Origin: Stutzerimonas stutzeri
GTDB lineage: Bacteria > Pseudomonadota > Gammaproteobacteria > Pseudomonadales > Pseudomonadaceae
Length of the DNA stretch: 64,000 bases
Direction of reading: 5' to 3'
Assembly: GCA_002339675.1 (NCBI GenBank)
Contig: DDKB01000019.1
Span: 62,001 to 126,000, forward strand
Shown here: positions 1 to 7,913 of the stretch, one piece after another
Layout: each line of letters begins with the position of its first letter
How positions within the stretch are numbered: the first letter of the stretch is position 1
Position numbers and translations under genes: made by a program
Notes under the pieces: model-generated
Databases searched by the model: none
Told to the model about the DNA's origin: nothing
Seen by the model: only the letters and a program-made list of their open reading frames with translations

Positions 1-1
1 G

Positions 2-115
2 GCTACCGCACCGATTCGCATCCATGATTGCGCCAACGTGGCCACCTCGTTCCCGAACTTCCTGGCACTGGCCGAGCGTGCCGGCATGCGCGTGGCCGTG
101 GAGGACAACTCATGA
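2..115 (+). CDS. aroA: 3-phosphoshikimate 1-carboxyvinyltransferase (EPSP synthase), C-terminal end only
   Basis: Only the last 37 codons are inside the window. They read ATAPIRIHDCANVATSFPNF and on to a TGA at 113-115. The stretch with Ala-Thr-Ser-Phe-Pro-Asn-Phe near the C-terminus is typical of EPSP synthase, the shikimate-pathway enzyme that joins shikimate-3-phosphate and PEP. In Pseudomonas this enzyme is usually the C-terminal half of a fused prephenate dehydrogenase/EPSP synthase; the fusion cannot be seen here. The stop codon overlaps the start of cmk by 4 bases (ATGA), so the two genes are translationally coupled. The cmk neighbour supports the call. Confidence 0.85.
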   Translation, partial: ATAPIRIHDCANVATSFPNFLALAERAGMRVAVEDNS

Positions 116-798
116 TCAGGCAGATCCCGGTCATCACCATTGACGGCCCGAGCGGCTCCGGCAAAGGCACCGTGGCGGCGCTGCTGGCGGCAAAGCTGGG
201 ATGGAATTTCCTCGACTCTGGCGCGCTGTACCGCCTGCTCGCCTTTGCGGCGCGCAACCACGGCGTCGACCTCACCAACGAAGAGGCCCTCAAGCTGCTG
301 GCCGCGCATCTCGATGTGCAATTCGGCGCATCCCAGGGGGCGGAAGGCATGCAGATCGTCCTGGAGGGCGAGGATGTCACTCAGGCCATTCGCAACGAAC
401 AGGTCGGCGCTGGAGCCTCTCAGGTCGCGGCCTTGCCAGCCGTCCGTGAGGCTCTGCTGCAGCGGCAGAAAGCCTTTCGCGAGGCGCCCGGGCTGGTGGC
501 GGACGGCCGCGACATGGGCACCGTGGTGTTTCCCGACGCGCCGCTGAAGGTATTTCTCACCGCCAGCGCGGAAGAGCGGGCCCGCCGCCGTTACCTGCAG
601 TTGAAGAGCAAGGGTGATGATGTTAATCTCGCGAGTCTTCTCGATGAGATACGGGCGCGCGATGAGCGTGACACCGGACGCGAAGTGGCTCCCTTGAAGC
701 CGGCAGACGATGCGGTTCAGCTCGATTCCACCGATCTTTCGATCGAGCAGGTGCTAGGACAGATTCTGAGCGAGGTCGCCAAGCGCGATTTCGCCTGA
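112..798 (+). CDS. cmk: Cytidylate kinase
   Basis: The 228-residue protein phosphorylates CMP and dCMP to the diphosphates in the cytosol. The P-loop GPSGSGKG is at residues 12-19, followed by DSGALYR near 35-41 and the ADGRDMG motif near residue 128, all characteristic of bacterial cytidylate kinases. ATG 112 is chosen because it overlaps the aroA stop, has GAGG about 7 bases upstream and puts the P-loop at the usual distance from the N-terminus; an in-frame ATG at 28 would lie inside aroA. The order aroA-cmk-rpsA is conserved in gammaproteobacteria. Confidence 0.96.
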   Translation: MIRQIPVITIDGPSGSGKGTVAALLAAKLGWNFLDSGALYRLLAFAARNHGVDLTNEEALKLLAAHLDVQFGASQGAEGMQIVLEGEDVTQAIRNEQVGAGASQVAALPAVREALLQRQKAFREAPGLVADGRDMGTVVFPDAPLKVFLTASAEERARRRYLQLKSKGDDVNLASLLDEIRARDERDTGREVAPLKPADDAVQLDSTDLSIEQVLGQILSEVAKRDFA

Positions 799-857
799 AG
801 AGCGACCGCCGCGAGGCGGCCTGACGGTTTCTCGAGTTCGAGAGCTGTTAACAAGGA

Positions 858-898
858 GGCATGTGGGAGACCAGATCTAGTCCCGCAGGCCTTTTTTT
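858..898 (+). terminator. Terminator or attenuator hairpin in the cmk-rpsA gap
   Basis: GGCATGTGGGA (858-868) pairs with TCCCGCAGGCC (881-891): 11 positions with one A:G mismatch and one G-U pair. The 12-base loop is 869-880, and seven T residues follow directly (892-898). This is a classic Rho-independent terminator shape. It lies about 75 bases before the rpsA start, so it either ends the aroA-cmk transcript or acts as an attenuator for readthrough into rpsA. Confidence 0.65.
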
Positions 899-908
899 AT
901 ATGAATGA
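861..908 (+). CDS. Possible 15-codon leader peptide ahead of rpsA
   Basis: A very strong ribosome binding site, AAGGAGG, ends two bases before ATG 861. The reading frame is 15 codons (M-W-E-T-R-S-S-P-A-G-L-F-L-Y-E) and stops at TGA 906-908. The whole frame lies inside the terminator-like hairpin and its T-run, so translation and hairpin formation would exclude each other. No family is recognised. The spacing from AAGGAGG to ATG is shorter than ideal, and the match may be chance; the call rests on geometry alone. Confidence 0.25.
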   Translation: MWETRSSPAGLFLYE

Positions 909-971
909 ACCCACTTCTATCTGGGATGTGGAGATTGGGCGGATCCTCGCCCGAAAACAGCAGGAATAAAC

Positions 972-2657
972 ATGAGCGAAAGCTTTGCAGAACTTTTTGA
1001 AGAAAGCCTAAAAACCCTCGACATGCAGCCGGGTGCGATCATCACCGGCATCGTGGTCGACATCGACGGTGACTGGGTCACTGTTCATGCCGGTCTGAAG
1101 TCCGAGGGCGTCATCCCGGTCGAGCAGTTCTACAACGAGCAGGGCGAGCTGACCATCAGCGTGGGTGACGAAGTTCACGTTGCGCTGGACGCGGTTGAAG
1201 ATGGCTTCGGTGAAACCAAGCTGTCCCGCGAAAAAGCCAAGCGTGCAGAGTGCTGGATTGTTCTGGAAGCGGCTTTCGCAGCTGAGGAAGTGGTCAAGGG
1301 CGTTATCAACGGTAAGGTTAAGGGCGGCTTCACGGTCGACGTTAACGGCATCCGTGCGTTCCTGCCAGGTTCCCTGGTTGATGTCCGTCCAGTGCGTGAT
1401 ACCACTCACCTGGAAGGCAAGGAACTCGAATTCAAGGTCATCAAGCTCGACCAGAAGCGCAACAACGTTGTCGTTTCCCGTCGTAGCGTCCTGGAAGCTG
1501 AGAACAGCGCCGAGCGCGAAGCGCTGCTGGAATCGCTGCAGGAAGGCCAGCAGGTCAAGGGTATCGTCAAGAACCTCACCGACTACGGCGCGTTCGTCGA
1601 CCTGGGCGGCGTGGACGGCCTGCTGCACATCACCGACATGGCCTGGAAGCGCATCAAGCATCCGTCGGAAATCGTCAACGTTGGCGACGAGATCGACGTC
1701 AAGGTGCTGAAGTTCGACCGCGAGCGCAACCGCGTATCGCTGGGTCTGAAGCAGCTGGGCGAAGACCCATGGGTTGCCATCAAGGCTCGCTACCCGGAAA
1801 ACACCCGCGTCATGGCTCGCGTTACCAACCTGACCGACTACGGCTGCTTCGCCGAGCTGGAAGAGGGCGTCGAAGGCCTGGTACACGTGTCCGAAATGGA
1901 CTGGACCAACAAGAACATCCACCCGTCGAAGGTCGTTCAGGTCGGCGACGAAGTGGAAGTCATGGTTCTGGACATCGACGAAGAGCGTCGTCGTATCTCC
2001 CTGGGCATCAAGCAGTGCAAGTCCAACCCATGGGAAGACTTCTCTGGCCAGTTCAACAAGGGCGACCGCATCTCCGGCACCATCAAGTCGATCACCGATT
2101 TCGGTATCTTCATTGGTCTGGACGGTGGCATCGACGGTCTGGTTCACCTGTCCGACATCTCCTGGAACGAAGCTGGCGAAGAAGCCGTGCGTCGCTTCAA
2201 GAAGGGCGACGAGCTGGACACCGTCATTCTGTCGGTCGATCCGGAGCGTGAGCGCATCTCCCTGGGCATCAAGCAGCTGGAAGACGATCCGTTCTCCAAC
2301 TATGCCGCCGTCAATGACAAAGGCAGCATCGTTCGTGGCATCGTGAAAGAAGTTGACGCCAAAGGCGCCATCATCGACCTGGGCAACGATATCGAAGCGA
2401 CGCTGAAAGCCTCTGAAATCAGCCGTGACCGCGTTGAAGATGCGCGTAACGTCCTGAAGGAAGGCGAAGAAGTCGAAGCCAAGATCATCAGCATCGACCG
2501 CAAGAGCCGTGTTATCAGCCTGTCCATCAAGTCGAAAGACGTCGAGGACGAGAAGGACGCGATGAAGGAACTGCGTACCAAGCAGGACGTAGAGCCGGCA
2601 GCCGGTCCGACCACCATCGGTGATCTGATCCGCGCGCAAATGGAAAACCAGAACTAA
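972..2657 (+). CDS. rpsA: 30S ribosomal protein S1
   Basis: The 561-residue protein has the usual length for gammaproteobacterial S1. It binds mRNA on the small ribosomal subunit and is needed to initiate on structured or weakly Shine-Dalgarno-led messages. Six S1 RNA-binding repeats can be read, for example the repeated D-Y-G-(A/C)-F-(V/A) and G-L-(L/V)-H-(I/V) cores at roughly residues 195-265, 280-355 and 365-440. The first two repeats are the more divergent ribosome-binding ones. ATG 972 follows AGGA with a 6-base spacer. Codon use is strongly biased, as expected of a highly expressed gene. A terminator follows immediately. Confidence 0.98.
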   Translation: MSESFAELFEESLKTLDMQPGAIITGIVVDIDGDWVTVHAGLKSEGVIPVEQFYNEQGELTISVGDEVHVALDAVEDGFGETKLSREKAKRAECWIVLEAAFAAEEVVKGVINGKVKGGFTVDVNGIRAFLPGSLVDVRPVRDTTHLEGKELEFKVIKLDQKRNNVVVSRRSVLEAENSAEREALLESLQEGQQVKGIVKNLTDYGAFVDLGGVDGLLHITDMAWKRIKHPSEIVNVGDEIDVKVLKFDRERNRVSLGLKQLGEDPWVAIKARYPENTRVMARVTNLTDYGCFAELEEGVEGLVHVSEMDWTNKNIHPSKVVQVGDEVEVMVLDIDEERRRISLGIKQCKSNPWEDFSGQFNKGDRISGTIKSITDFGIFIGLDGGIDGLVHLSDISWNEAGEEAVRRFKKGDELDTVILSVDPERERISLGIKQLEDDPFSNYAAVNDKGSIVRGIVKEVDAKGAIIDLGNDIEATLKASEISRDRVEDARNVLKEGEEVEAKIISIDRKSRVISLSIKSKDVEDEKDAMKELRTKQDVEPAAGPTTIGDLIRAQMENQN

Positions 2658-2671
2658 GTTCTGCAATCCAT

Positions 2672-2700
2672 AAAAAGGGCGACTTCGGTCGCCCTTTTTT
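2672..2700 (+). terminator. Rho-independent terminator of rpsA
   Basis: AAAAAGGGCGAC (2672-2683) and GTCGCCCTTTTT (2688-2699) form a 12-base-pair stem around a TTCG tetraloop, followed by T residues. It starts 14 bases after the rpsA stop codon. The A/T ends make it potentially bidirectional. Confidence 0.93.
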
Positions 2701-2702
2701 GT

Positions 2703-3009
2703 GCGTGTAGTGTCCTGAGTGGCTTGAAGGAACGGCTCGGCTGGTTGTCGGCGAGTTGCCTGGCGAAGCGCGTGAGCGTCGCCGGGTACTCCGCTTCGAT
2801 GGCGATGGCCGTCGCGGTGCCGGACCCCGGCATCTCATGGTGTATGGTCACGCGCAGCGCTTCTTTGCCGGATCACTCTCGTGTGGGGCAAGCTGCTATC
2901 GGCTGGAGCGGCCGCAGGGTGCCTGCGTCCGCGTCAGGGCGGAGCCCAAGGCCGCCCAGTCCGGCACTGATATCATCGGGCCCACTGCTGGGCGTGCCGG
3001 GACGTCGCG
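2703..3009. other. 307-base region without a recognisable gene
   Basis: This stretch lies between the rpsA terminator and the 3' end of the MarR gene. Short open frames exist on both strands, but none has a good ribosome binding site or a sequence I recognise. In Pseudomonas genomes I know, ihfB follows rpsA; no IHF-beta sequence is present here, nor a remnant I can see. The stretch probably marks a rearrangement junction. Confidence 0.5.
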
Positions 3010-3483
3010 TCAGTCGCTTGTCGGCTTGTTCCGCTCGACTGTTGGTCGGATGGCGCTTTCGGCAAGCATTTGATTCACGGCCAGCCAGCCGGCCACAGCA
3101 TCTTCATCGGCCTGCCTGAACGCGCGTTCGAGCAGTCGTACCTGTTCGCGGCGTAGCGCCTGCTCCAGCTTGGCACCTTCAGGGGTGAAACGCAGCATGC
3201 GCTTGCGCTTGTCATCTTCAGCGGTCCTGCTTTCCACCAGATGCATCTCGATCAGCTGCCGCATCGGTGTGTTCAGCGCCTGCTTGCTGACCCCTAGGTA
3301 GCTCAGCAGCTCCTTGACGCTCAGGTCGGGATAGCTGGCGATGAAGAACAGGATGCGGTGATGCACGCGTGACAGGCCGCGGCGGGCCAGCATCTCGTCC
3401 GGCTTGGCCGTGAAGGCCTGGTAGCCATGGAAAAAGGTCTCCATGATCTGGCGCTGCACAGTACTTTTTTTTAGGTCAGGCAT
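3010..3483 (-). CDS. MarR-family transcriptional regulator
   Basis: With the start at 3483 the protein has 157 residues, typical of MarR dimers. The winged helix-turn-helix spans about residues 40-100: SRVHHRILFFIASYPDLSVK, then GVSKQALN as the recognition helix, then the wing with ED-D-KRKRM and L-R-F-T-P-E-G. An ATG at 3552 would add 23 residues, but it would put the palindrome at 3517-3531 inside the coding region and give an atypically long N-terminus; neither start has a clear ribosome site. The gene is divergent from the aminotransferase at 3564 and likely controls it and itself. The ligand is unknown. Confidence 0.88.
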   Translation of the reverse strand: MPDLKKSTVQRQIMETFFHGYQAFTAKPDEMLARRGLSRVHHRILFFIASYPDLSVKELLSYLGVSKQALNTPMRQLIEMHLVESRTAEDDKRKRMLRFTPEGAKLEQALRREQVRLLERAFRQADEDAVAGWLAVNQMLAESAIRPTVERNKPTSD

Positions 3484-3516
3484 ATTGACGTATTCGCGAG
3501 CGAGGGCGTAATTTGA

Positions 3517-3531
3517 GTCAAAGAGTTTGAC
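3517..3531. promoter_or_regulatory. Perfect palindrome GTCAAA-GAG-TTTGAC, candidate MarR operator
   Basis: Six-base arms separated by three bases form a perfect inverted repeat in the divergent gap between the MarR gene and the aminotransferase gene. The size and position fit an operator for a MarR dimer that represses both directions. This is inferred from symmetry and location only. Confidence 0.5.
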
Positions 3532-3563
3532 CCATTTTTCGTCTCCTTGCATCCGGTGCCCAC

Positions 3564-4730
3564 ATGGCCTTCTCCGAACGCGTCGACCGCCTGAAAAGCT
3601 CGCTTATCCGTGAAATACTCGCCGCTGCCCAGCGGCCGGAAGTGATGTCGTTCGCCGGTGGTTTGCCCGCTGAGCCGATGCTGCCGAAAGTTCAGTGGGC
3701 GGATATGCCTGCCAGCATGGGGCAGTACGGCATGAGCGAAGGCGAGCCGGCGCTGCGTGAAGCCGTCGCGGCTGAAGCGAGGGCGTTGGGCATCGACTGC
3801 ACCGCCAGCCAGGTGCTCATCGTCAGCGGGTCGCAGCAGACCCTCGATCTGGCCGCCAAGCTGTTCATCGATCGCGGCACCGAGGTGCTGCTGGAATCGC
3901 CCACCTACCTTGCCGCGTTGCAGACATTCCAGCTGTTCGGTGCGAGCTGCCTGGCGGTGCCACAGGAAGCGGACGGCCCTTCGCTGGCCGTCCTGCGGCA
4001 GCGTCTCGAGCAGCACAGGCCTGCCTTCGCGTACCTTATACCGACCTTTCAGAACCCCTCGGCCGTGCGCTACAGCGAAGCCAAGCGGGATGCCGTCGCG
4101 GCCTTGCTCGATGAGTTCGGCGTGACCCTGATCGAGGATGAGCCGTACCGCGAGCTGGTCTTCGATGACGGCAGTGCCAGCCCGGTGGTGGCGCGGATGC
4201 GCAAGGCCAGCTGGATTTACACCGGCACCGTGTCCAAGACCCTCCTGCCCGGGCTGCGGGTGGGCTATCTGATCGCCACGCCGGATCTGTTTCCCTACCT
4301 GTTGCGGCTCAAGCAGGCTGCGGACCTGCACACCAACCGCATCGGGCAGTGGCAGGCGCTGCAATGGCTGGGAAGCGATGCGTACCGGGCCCATCTCGCC
4401 GATCTCCGGCAGTTCTACCGTCAGCGCCGTGACGCGATGCAGGCCGCGCTGGAGGAGCACTTCGGTGACCTCGCCGACTGGCAATTGCCGCCGGGTGGGC
4501 TGTTCTTCTGGTTGCAGCTCAAGCAGCCCGTGGATACGCGGACGTTGCTCAAGCCTGCGCTGGAGCAGGATGTCGCCTTCATGCCGGGCGAGCCGTTCTT
4601 CGTAGACCCTGAGCAGAATCCCGGCTATCTGCGACTCAATTTCAGCCATGTGGCGCCGGAGCGCCTCAATGAGGGCGTTCGTCGGCTAGCCCAAGTGGTT
4701 CGCCAGGCCAGTCTGACCGAAGCGGCCTGA
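3564..4730 (+). CDS. PLP-dependent aminotransferase, class I/II
   Basis: The 388-residue protein is a fold-type I aminotransferase of the 2-aminoadipate/MocR-like branch but without the GntR DNA-binding domain. Visible motifs are VSGSQQTLDL near residue 93, PTFQNPSAVRYS near 157, EDEPYREL near 190 (cofactor-binding Asp and Tyr) and SKTLLPGLRVGY with the Schiff-base lysine at K225. A conserved Arg for the substrate carboxylate lies in YLRLNFS near the C-terminus. Substrates could be aromatic, branched-chain or alpha-aminoadipate-type amino acids; sequence alone does not decide. It is divergent from a MarR regulator and followed by a glutathione transferase. Confidence 0.88.
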   Translation: MAFSERVDRLKSSLIREILAAAQRPEVMSFAGGLPAEPMLPKVQWADMPASMGQYGMSEGEPALREAVAAEARALGIDCTASQVLIVSGSQQTLDLAAKLFIDRGTEVLLESPTYLAALQTFQLFGASCLAVPQEADGPSLAVLRQRLEQHRPAFAYLIPTFQNPSAVRYSEAKRDAVAALLDEFGVTLIEDEPYRELVFDDGSASPVVARMRKASWIYTGTVSKTLLPGLRVGYLIATPDLFPYLLRLKQAADLHTNRIGQWQALQWLGSDAYRAHLADLRQFYRQRRDAMQAALEEHFGDLADWQLPPGGLFFWLQLKQPVDTRTLLKPALEQDVAFMPGEPFFVDPEQNPGYLRLNFSHVAPERLNEGVRRLAQVVRQASLTEAA

Positions 4731-4764
4731 TCCAGGCCGGGCGTATTGCGCGCAGGAGATTGCG

Positions 4765-5370
4765 ATGACAGTCAAGGTGTACGGGGATTACCGGTCCGGC
4801 AACTGCTACAAGATCAAGCTGATGCTGAATCTGCTGGGCCGGGAGTATCAATGGGTGCCGGTGGATATTCTGCGTGGTGAGAGCCGCGAGCCTTCCTTCC
4901 TGAAAAAGAACCCCAACGGCAAGATTCCGGTGCTCGAACTCGAGGACGGTACCTGCCTGTGGGAGTCGAATGCGATCCTCAATTTCCTCGCTGAAGGCTC
5001 GGCGTTTCTCCCCACCGATCCGCGGCTGCGAACCCAGGTGCTGCAGTGGCAGTTTTTCGAGCAGTACAGCCACGAGCCGTTCCTTGCGGTGGCGCGTTTC
5101 ATCAAGGTCTACCTTGGCTTGCCGGACGATCGGCTCGAGGAGTACGCCGCCAAGCAGCTCGACGGTTATCACGCACTGGATGTTATGGAGCAGCAGCTGC
5201 TGCGCACGCCCTATCTGGTGGGCGATGGGTATTCAATCGCGGATGTGGCGCTGTACGCCTATACCCACGTGGCGGAAGAGGGCGGCTTTCACCTGGACAA
5301 CTACCCGGCGATCACGGCATGGCTGCAGCGGGTCGCCAGCCATCCCCGGCATGTCGGTATGTTCGACTGA
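4765..5370 (+). CDS. Glutathione S-transferase family protein
   Basis: The 201-residue cytosolic protein has the two-domain GST layout. The N-terminal thioredoxin-like domain carries YRSGNCYKI with the likely catalytic Ser at about residue 12, NPNGKIPVLE with the cis-Pro, and WESNAI with the glutathione-binding Glu-Ser. The helical C-terminal domain has the N-capping motif SIADVALYAYTH. It starts 34 bases after the aminotransferase stop on the same strand, with AGGAG ahead of the ATG, so the two probably form an operon. The physiological substrate is unknown. Confidence 0.92.
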   Translation: MTVKVYGDYRSGNCYKIKLMLNLLGREYQWVPVDILRGESREPSFLKKNPNGKIPVLELEDGTCLWESNAILNFLAEGSAFLPTDPRLRTQVLQWQFFEQYSHEPFLAVARFIKVYLGLPDDRLEEYAAKQLDGYHALDVMEQQLLRTPYLVGDGYSIADVALYAYTHVAEEGGFHLDNYPAITAWLQRVASHPRHVGMFD

Positions 5371-5457
5371 CACCCTCGGCAGGCGCGGGCAGTGCCAGCC
5401 GGAACGCGTACCCGCCGGCGACCCCGGTAATCCCGCGATCGAGCCTGACCACAGCGG

Positions 5458-6003
5458 CTACCGGACCAGGCCGAGGAATTCGCTGCGCGTCGCGGCGTTC
5501 TCGCGGAACTGGCCGAGCATGACCGAGGTGACCATCGAGGAGTTCTGCTTTTCCACGCCCCGCATCATCATGCACATGTGCTGGGCTTCGATGACCACGG
5601 CCACGCCCCACGCGCCGGTTACGGTCTGCACCGCCTCGGCGATCTCGCGGGTCAGGTTTTCCTGGATCTGCAGGCGGCGCGCATACATCTCGACGATGCG
5701 GGCGACCTTCGACAGGCCGAGCACCTTGCCGTTGGGCAGGTAGGCGACGTGCGCCTTGCCGATGAAGGGCAGCATATGATGCTCACACAGTGAGTACAGC
5801 TCGATGTTCTTGACCAGCACCATTTCACTGTTGTCGGAGCTGAACAGCGCGCCGTTGGTGACTTCCTCAAGCGTCTGTTGGTAGCCCTTGCACAGGTACT
5901 GCATGGCTTTGGCGGCGCGCTTGGGCGTGTCGAGCAGGCCCTCGCGGTTGACGTCCTCACCCAGCTGGCCAAGGATCGCGGTGTAATGTGTTTCCAGGGA
6001 CAT
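5458..6003 (-). CDS. folE: GTP cyclohydrolase I
   Basis: The 181-residue enzyme opens the guanine ring of GTP to make 7,8-dihydroneopterin triphosphate, the first step of folate synthesis. Zinc ligands are visible in CEHHMLPF (about residues 72-79) and in the EAQHMCMMMRG segment near residue 145. ATG 6003 gives the start MSLETHYTAIL and the standard length; the upstream in-frame ATG at 6078 would add a low-complexity tail. Pseudomonas often carries two folE copies. This one sits in the block with smr, prmB and aroC, as I recall for the second P. aeruginosa copy. Confidence 0.95.
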   Translation of the reverse strand: MSLETHYTAILGQLGEDVNREGLLDTPKRAAKAMQYLCKGYQQTLEEVTNGALFSSDNSEMVLVKNIELYSLCEHHMLPFIGKAHVAYLPNGKVLGLSKVARIVEMYARRLQIQENLTREIAEAVQTVTGAWGVAVVIEAQHMCMMMRGVEKQNSSMVTSVMLGQFRENAATRSEFLGLVR

Positions 6004-6110
6004 GTGACTACCTGACAGGCTTGCGGAAAAGCGCGAGTGCGAAGGGTAGGGGCTCGGCCGCCAGGCTGCAAGCAGCACGGGGCGAGCGTGTATGCGCGCC
6101 GCTGCGGTGG

Positions 6111-6668
6111 CTACTCGTCACGACCGTCGAGCATGGTTCGCTTGAGGATGACGTAGACCGCGCCCGTGCCGCCGTGCCGCGGCAGGCAGGAGCTGAAGCC
6201 GAGCACTTGCGGATGCTGGCGCAACCAAGTGTTGACATGGCTCTTGATCATCGGCCGCTTGCCGTCCTTGCGGGCTGCCTTGCCGTGGGTCACGCGCACG
6301 CAGCGAATCTCGAAGCGGCAGGCTTCGGCGAGAAAGTCCCAGAGCAGCTCGCGGGCCTTTTCGACACTCAGTCCGTGCAGATCCAGGCTGCCTTCGAACG
6401 GGATCTGGCCGGCTTTGAGCTTGCGCAGCTGGCTGTCCTGGACGCCATCGCGCGCCCAATAGAGCGCGTCCTCGGCGGCGACGTCGATTACGAACAGGTC
6501 GGATAGCCCGTCGATCCGGGTCTGGCCGTCGTCGATTACCGCGTTGGCGCGTCGCGTGGCGATCTGGGCTCGGTTGCTACGGGGTTTGCCGGTGTCGGCC
6601 CGGTCGTGTTCGATCGGCTTGACGCCGCGAACCGCTGACTTGAACAGCGCAAAATCGTCTTCTTGCAT
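6111..6668 (-). CDS. Smr-domain protein (MutS2-type C-terminal nuclease domain)
   Basis: The 185-residue protein ends in an Smr domain: LDLHGLSVEKAR near residue 95, the RVTHGKAARKDG loop near 125, and the closing GGTGAVYVILKR. Stand-alone Smr proteins of this type are presumed endonucleases or RNA-binding proteins. The N-terminal 85 residues are polar and carry the D-x-x-x-F-x-x-A-V-x-x-V-x-P-I element common to this family (DDFALFKSAVRGVKPI). It lies upstream of folE on the same strand, about 107 bases away. The function in Pseudomonas is not known to me. Confidence 0.9.
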   Translation of the reverse strand: MQEDDFALFKSAVRGVKPIEHDRADTGKPRSNRAQIATRRANAVIDDGQTRIDGLSDLFVIDVAAEDALYWARDGVQDSQLRKLKAGQIPFEGSLDLHGLSVEKARELLWDFLAEACRFEIRCVRVTHGKAARKDGKRPMIKSHVNTWLRQHPQVLGFSSCLPRHGGTGAVYVILKRTMLDGRDE

Positions 6669-6731
6669 GTGCCCTCCGCATGTGCGCGACGATTTTACCC
6701 GAACGCGCGGCGATACGACCCTGACGTGGGC

Positions 6732-7049
6732 TCAGCGACGCTTCTTCAACCGTGGCGACAGGCTCAGCGCGCCGGGTTCGCGCGATTGCCGGCGAGCCAG
6801 GCGGCGCATCAGCATTCCAAGTAGCAGCAGCGCAAGGCCGAGCGACAGCGCCGTGATGGCCGCTTCGTGCTCCAGGCTGTAACCGGCAAGAACATCGCGG
6901 CTGTCGAGCAGCGAGATCGCGCCAAGGCTGGCCAAGGCGACCCCGGCAAGAACCAGCAGCACGCCCAAGGCGGCCGCGAGGCGCGCGCCCAGACTGCGCG
7001 ATGATTGCGGACGCAGGCGCCGGGCGTCGAAGCCGTTGGATCGTTTCAT
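6732..7049 (-). CDS. Small two-helix membrane protein, function unknown
   Basis: The 105-residue protein has a basic N-terminus, then two hydrophobic segments (about residues 22-46, rich in Leu, Val and Ala, and about 63-83) separated by a short acidic loop, and a basic tail (RRLARRQSRE and KKRR). This predicts two membrane spans with both ends in the cytoplasm. I recognise no family. It lies between the Smr gene and the isochorismatase gene, all on the minus strand. Confidence 0.6.
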   Translation of the reverse strand: MKRSNGFDARRLRPQSSRSLGARLAAALGVLLVLAGVALASLGAISLLDSRDVLAGYSLEHEAAITALSLGLALLLLGMLMRRLARRQSREPGALSLSPRLKKRR

Positions 7050-7128
7050 TGCGCTTACCTCGTCAGAACTGGCGACGACCGCGGCGGCGGTCAGGGGGCA
7101 TCATGGCCGGGTAAGGCGGCAGATCGCA

Positions 7129-7722
7129 CTAGGCCAGGGCTGCTGCGTCCGCCACGCAGACGGCGAAGTTGTCCGCCAAAATGGTCATTTCCATGCGGTG
7201 CACCTCGGCGGCGGCAATCGCGCCGTCCCCCAGCGGTAGATCGCGTGTCGCGCACGCCTTGTCTACCAGGGTGCACCGATAGCCATAGTCCTTGGCTGCA
7301 CGAACCGTCGTGCTGACGCTGGAATGGGTCATGAAGCCGCAGACGATGAGGTCTAGGCGACCGTGCTGTTGCAGCAGTTCGTGCAGCTGCGTACCGGCGA
7401 AGGCGTTCGGCAATGTCTTGCCGATCACGGTTTCGCCTGGCAGTGGAGCGGCTTCCGGCATGATCTGGCCGCGGAAGCCCTGCGGATCAAACAATCCCCC
7501 GGGAATGCCCAGATGGTGCACGTGCACGACGGGCGCGCCCGCCGCACGGGCGGCGTCCAGCAACTGGCGGATCTCGCCGAGTGCCGGCTCGAGGCCGGGC
7601 AATGCCAGTGTCCCAGTCCGATATTCTTCCTGAACGTCGATGACCACCAGGGTCGCGTTAGCCAGGGTCGCCGGTGCATAACTGCGGCCACTGAGCTGAA
7701 GCATGGTCTGTGGCTTGGACAT
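7129..7722 (-). CDS. Isochorismatase-family cysteine hydrolase
   Basis: The 197-residue protein has the isochorismatase-like fold with its catalytic triad: Asp in VVIDVQEEY near residue 28, Lys in IGKTLPNAF near 101, and Cys in VCGFMTHSSVSTT near 127. Members hydrolyse amides or isochorismate; the HSS-V-STT segment after the Cys resembles nicotinamidase/ureidoacrylate-type hydrolases more than EntB. The substrate is unknown. It is divergent from prmB. Confidence 0.9.
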   Translation of the reverse strand: MSKPQTMLQLSGRSYAPATLANATLVVIDVQEEYRTGTLALPGLEPALGEIRQLLDAARAAGAPVVHVHHLGIPGGLFDPQGFRGQIMPEAAPLPGETVIGKTLPNAFAGTQLHELLQQHGRLDLIVCGFMTHSSVSTTVRAAKDYGYRCTLVDKACATRDLPLGDGAIAAAEVHRMEMTILADNFAVCVADAAALA

Positions 7723-7913
7723 GACTGACTCCTAGTTCTGAGAGGGGCCTGATTGTGGCGCCAGACGCGAGAGATGTGAACCGCCGAAAGTAATGAATCG
7801 GTCATCCAGCGGGGCAGTGTTGGGCAATAGGCCAGCAGCGTGCAGCGCATTGCGCCGAGTCAGCCGCGGCGCCTTCGGCTAAACTTGCGGCCTTTTTCGA
7901 CAGGAGATGCCTC

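Noticed and set aside
1008..2666. 552-codon open frame on the minus strand opposite rpsA
   Set aside because: It mirrors the strongly biased rpsA codons and shows no family features; rpsA on the plus strand is certain.
2756..3073. Plus-strand 105-codon frame after rpsA
   Set aside because: No ribosome site, no recognisable sequence, and it runs into the 3' end of the MarR gene.
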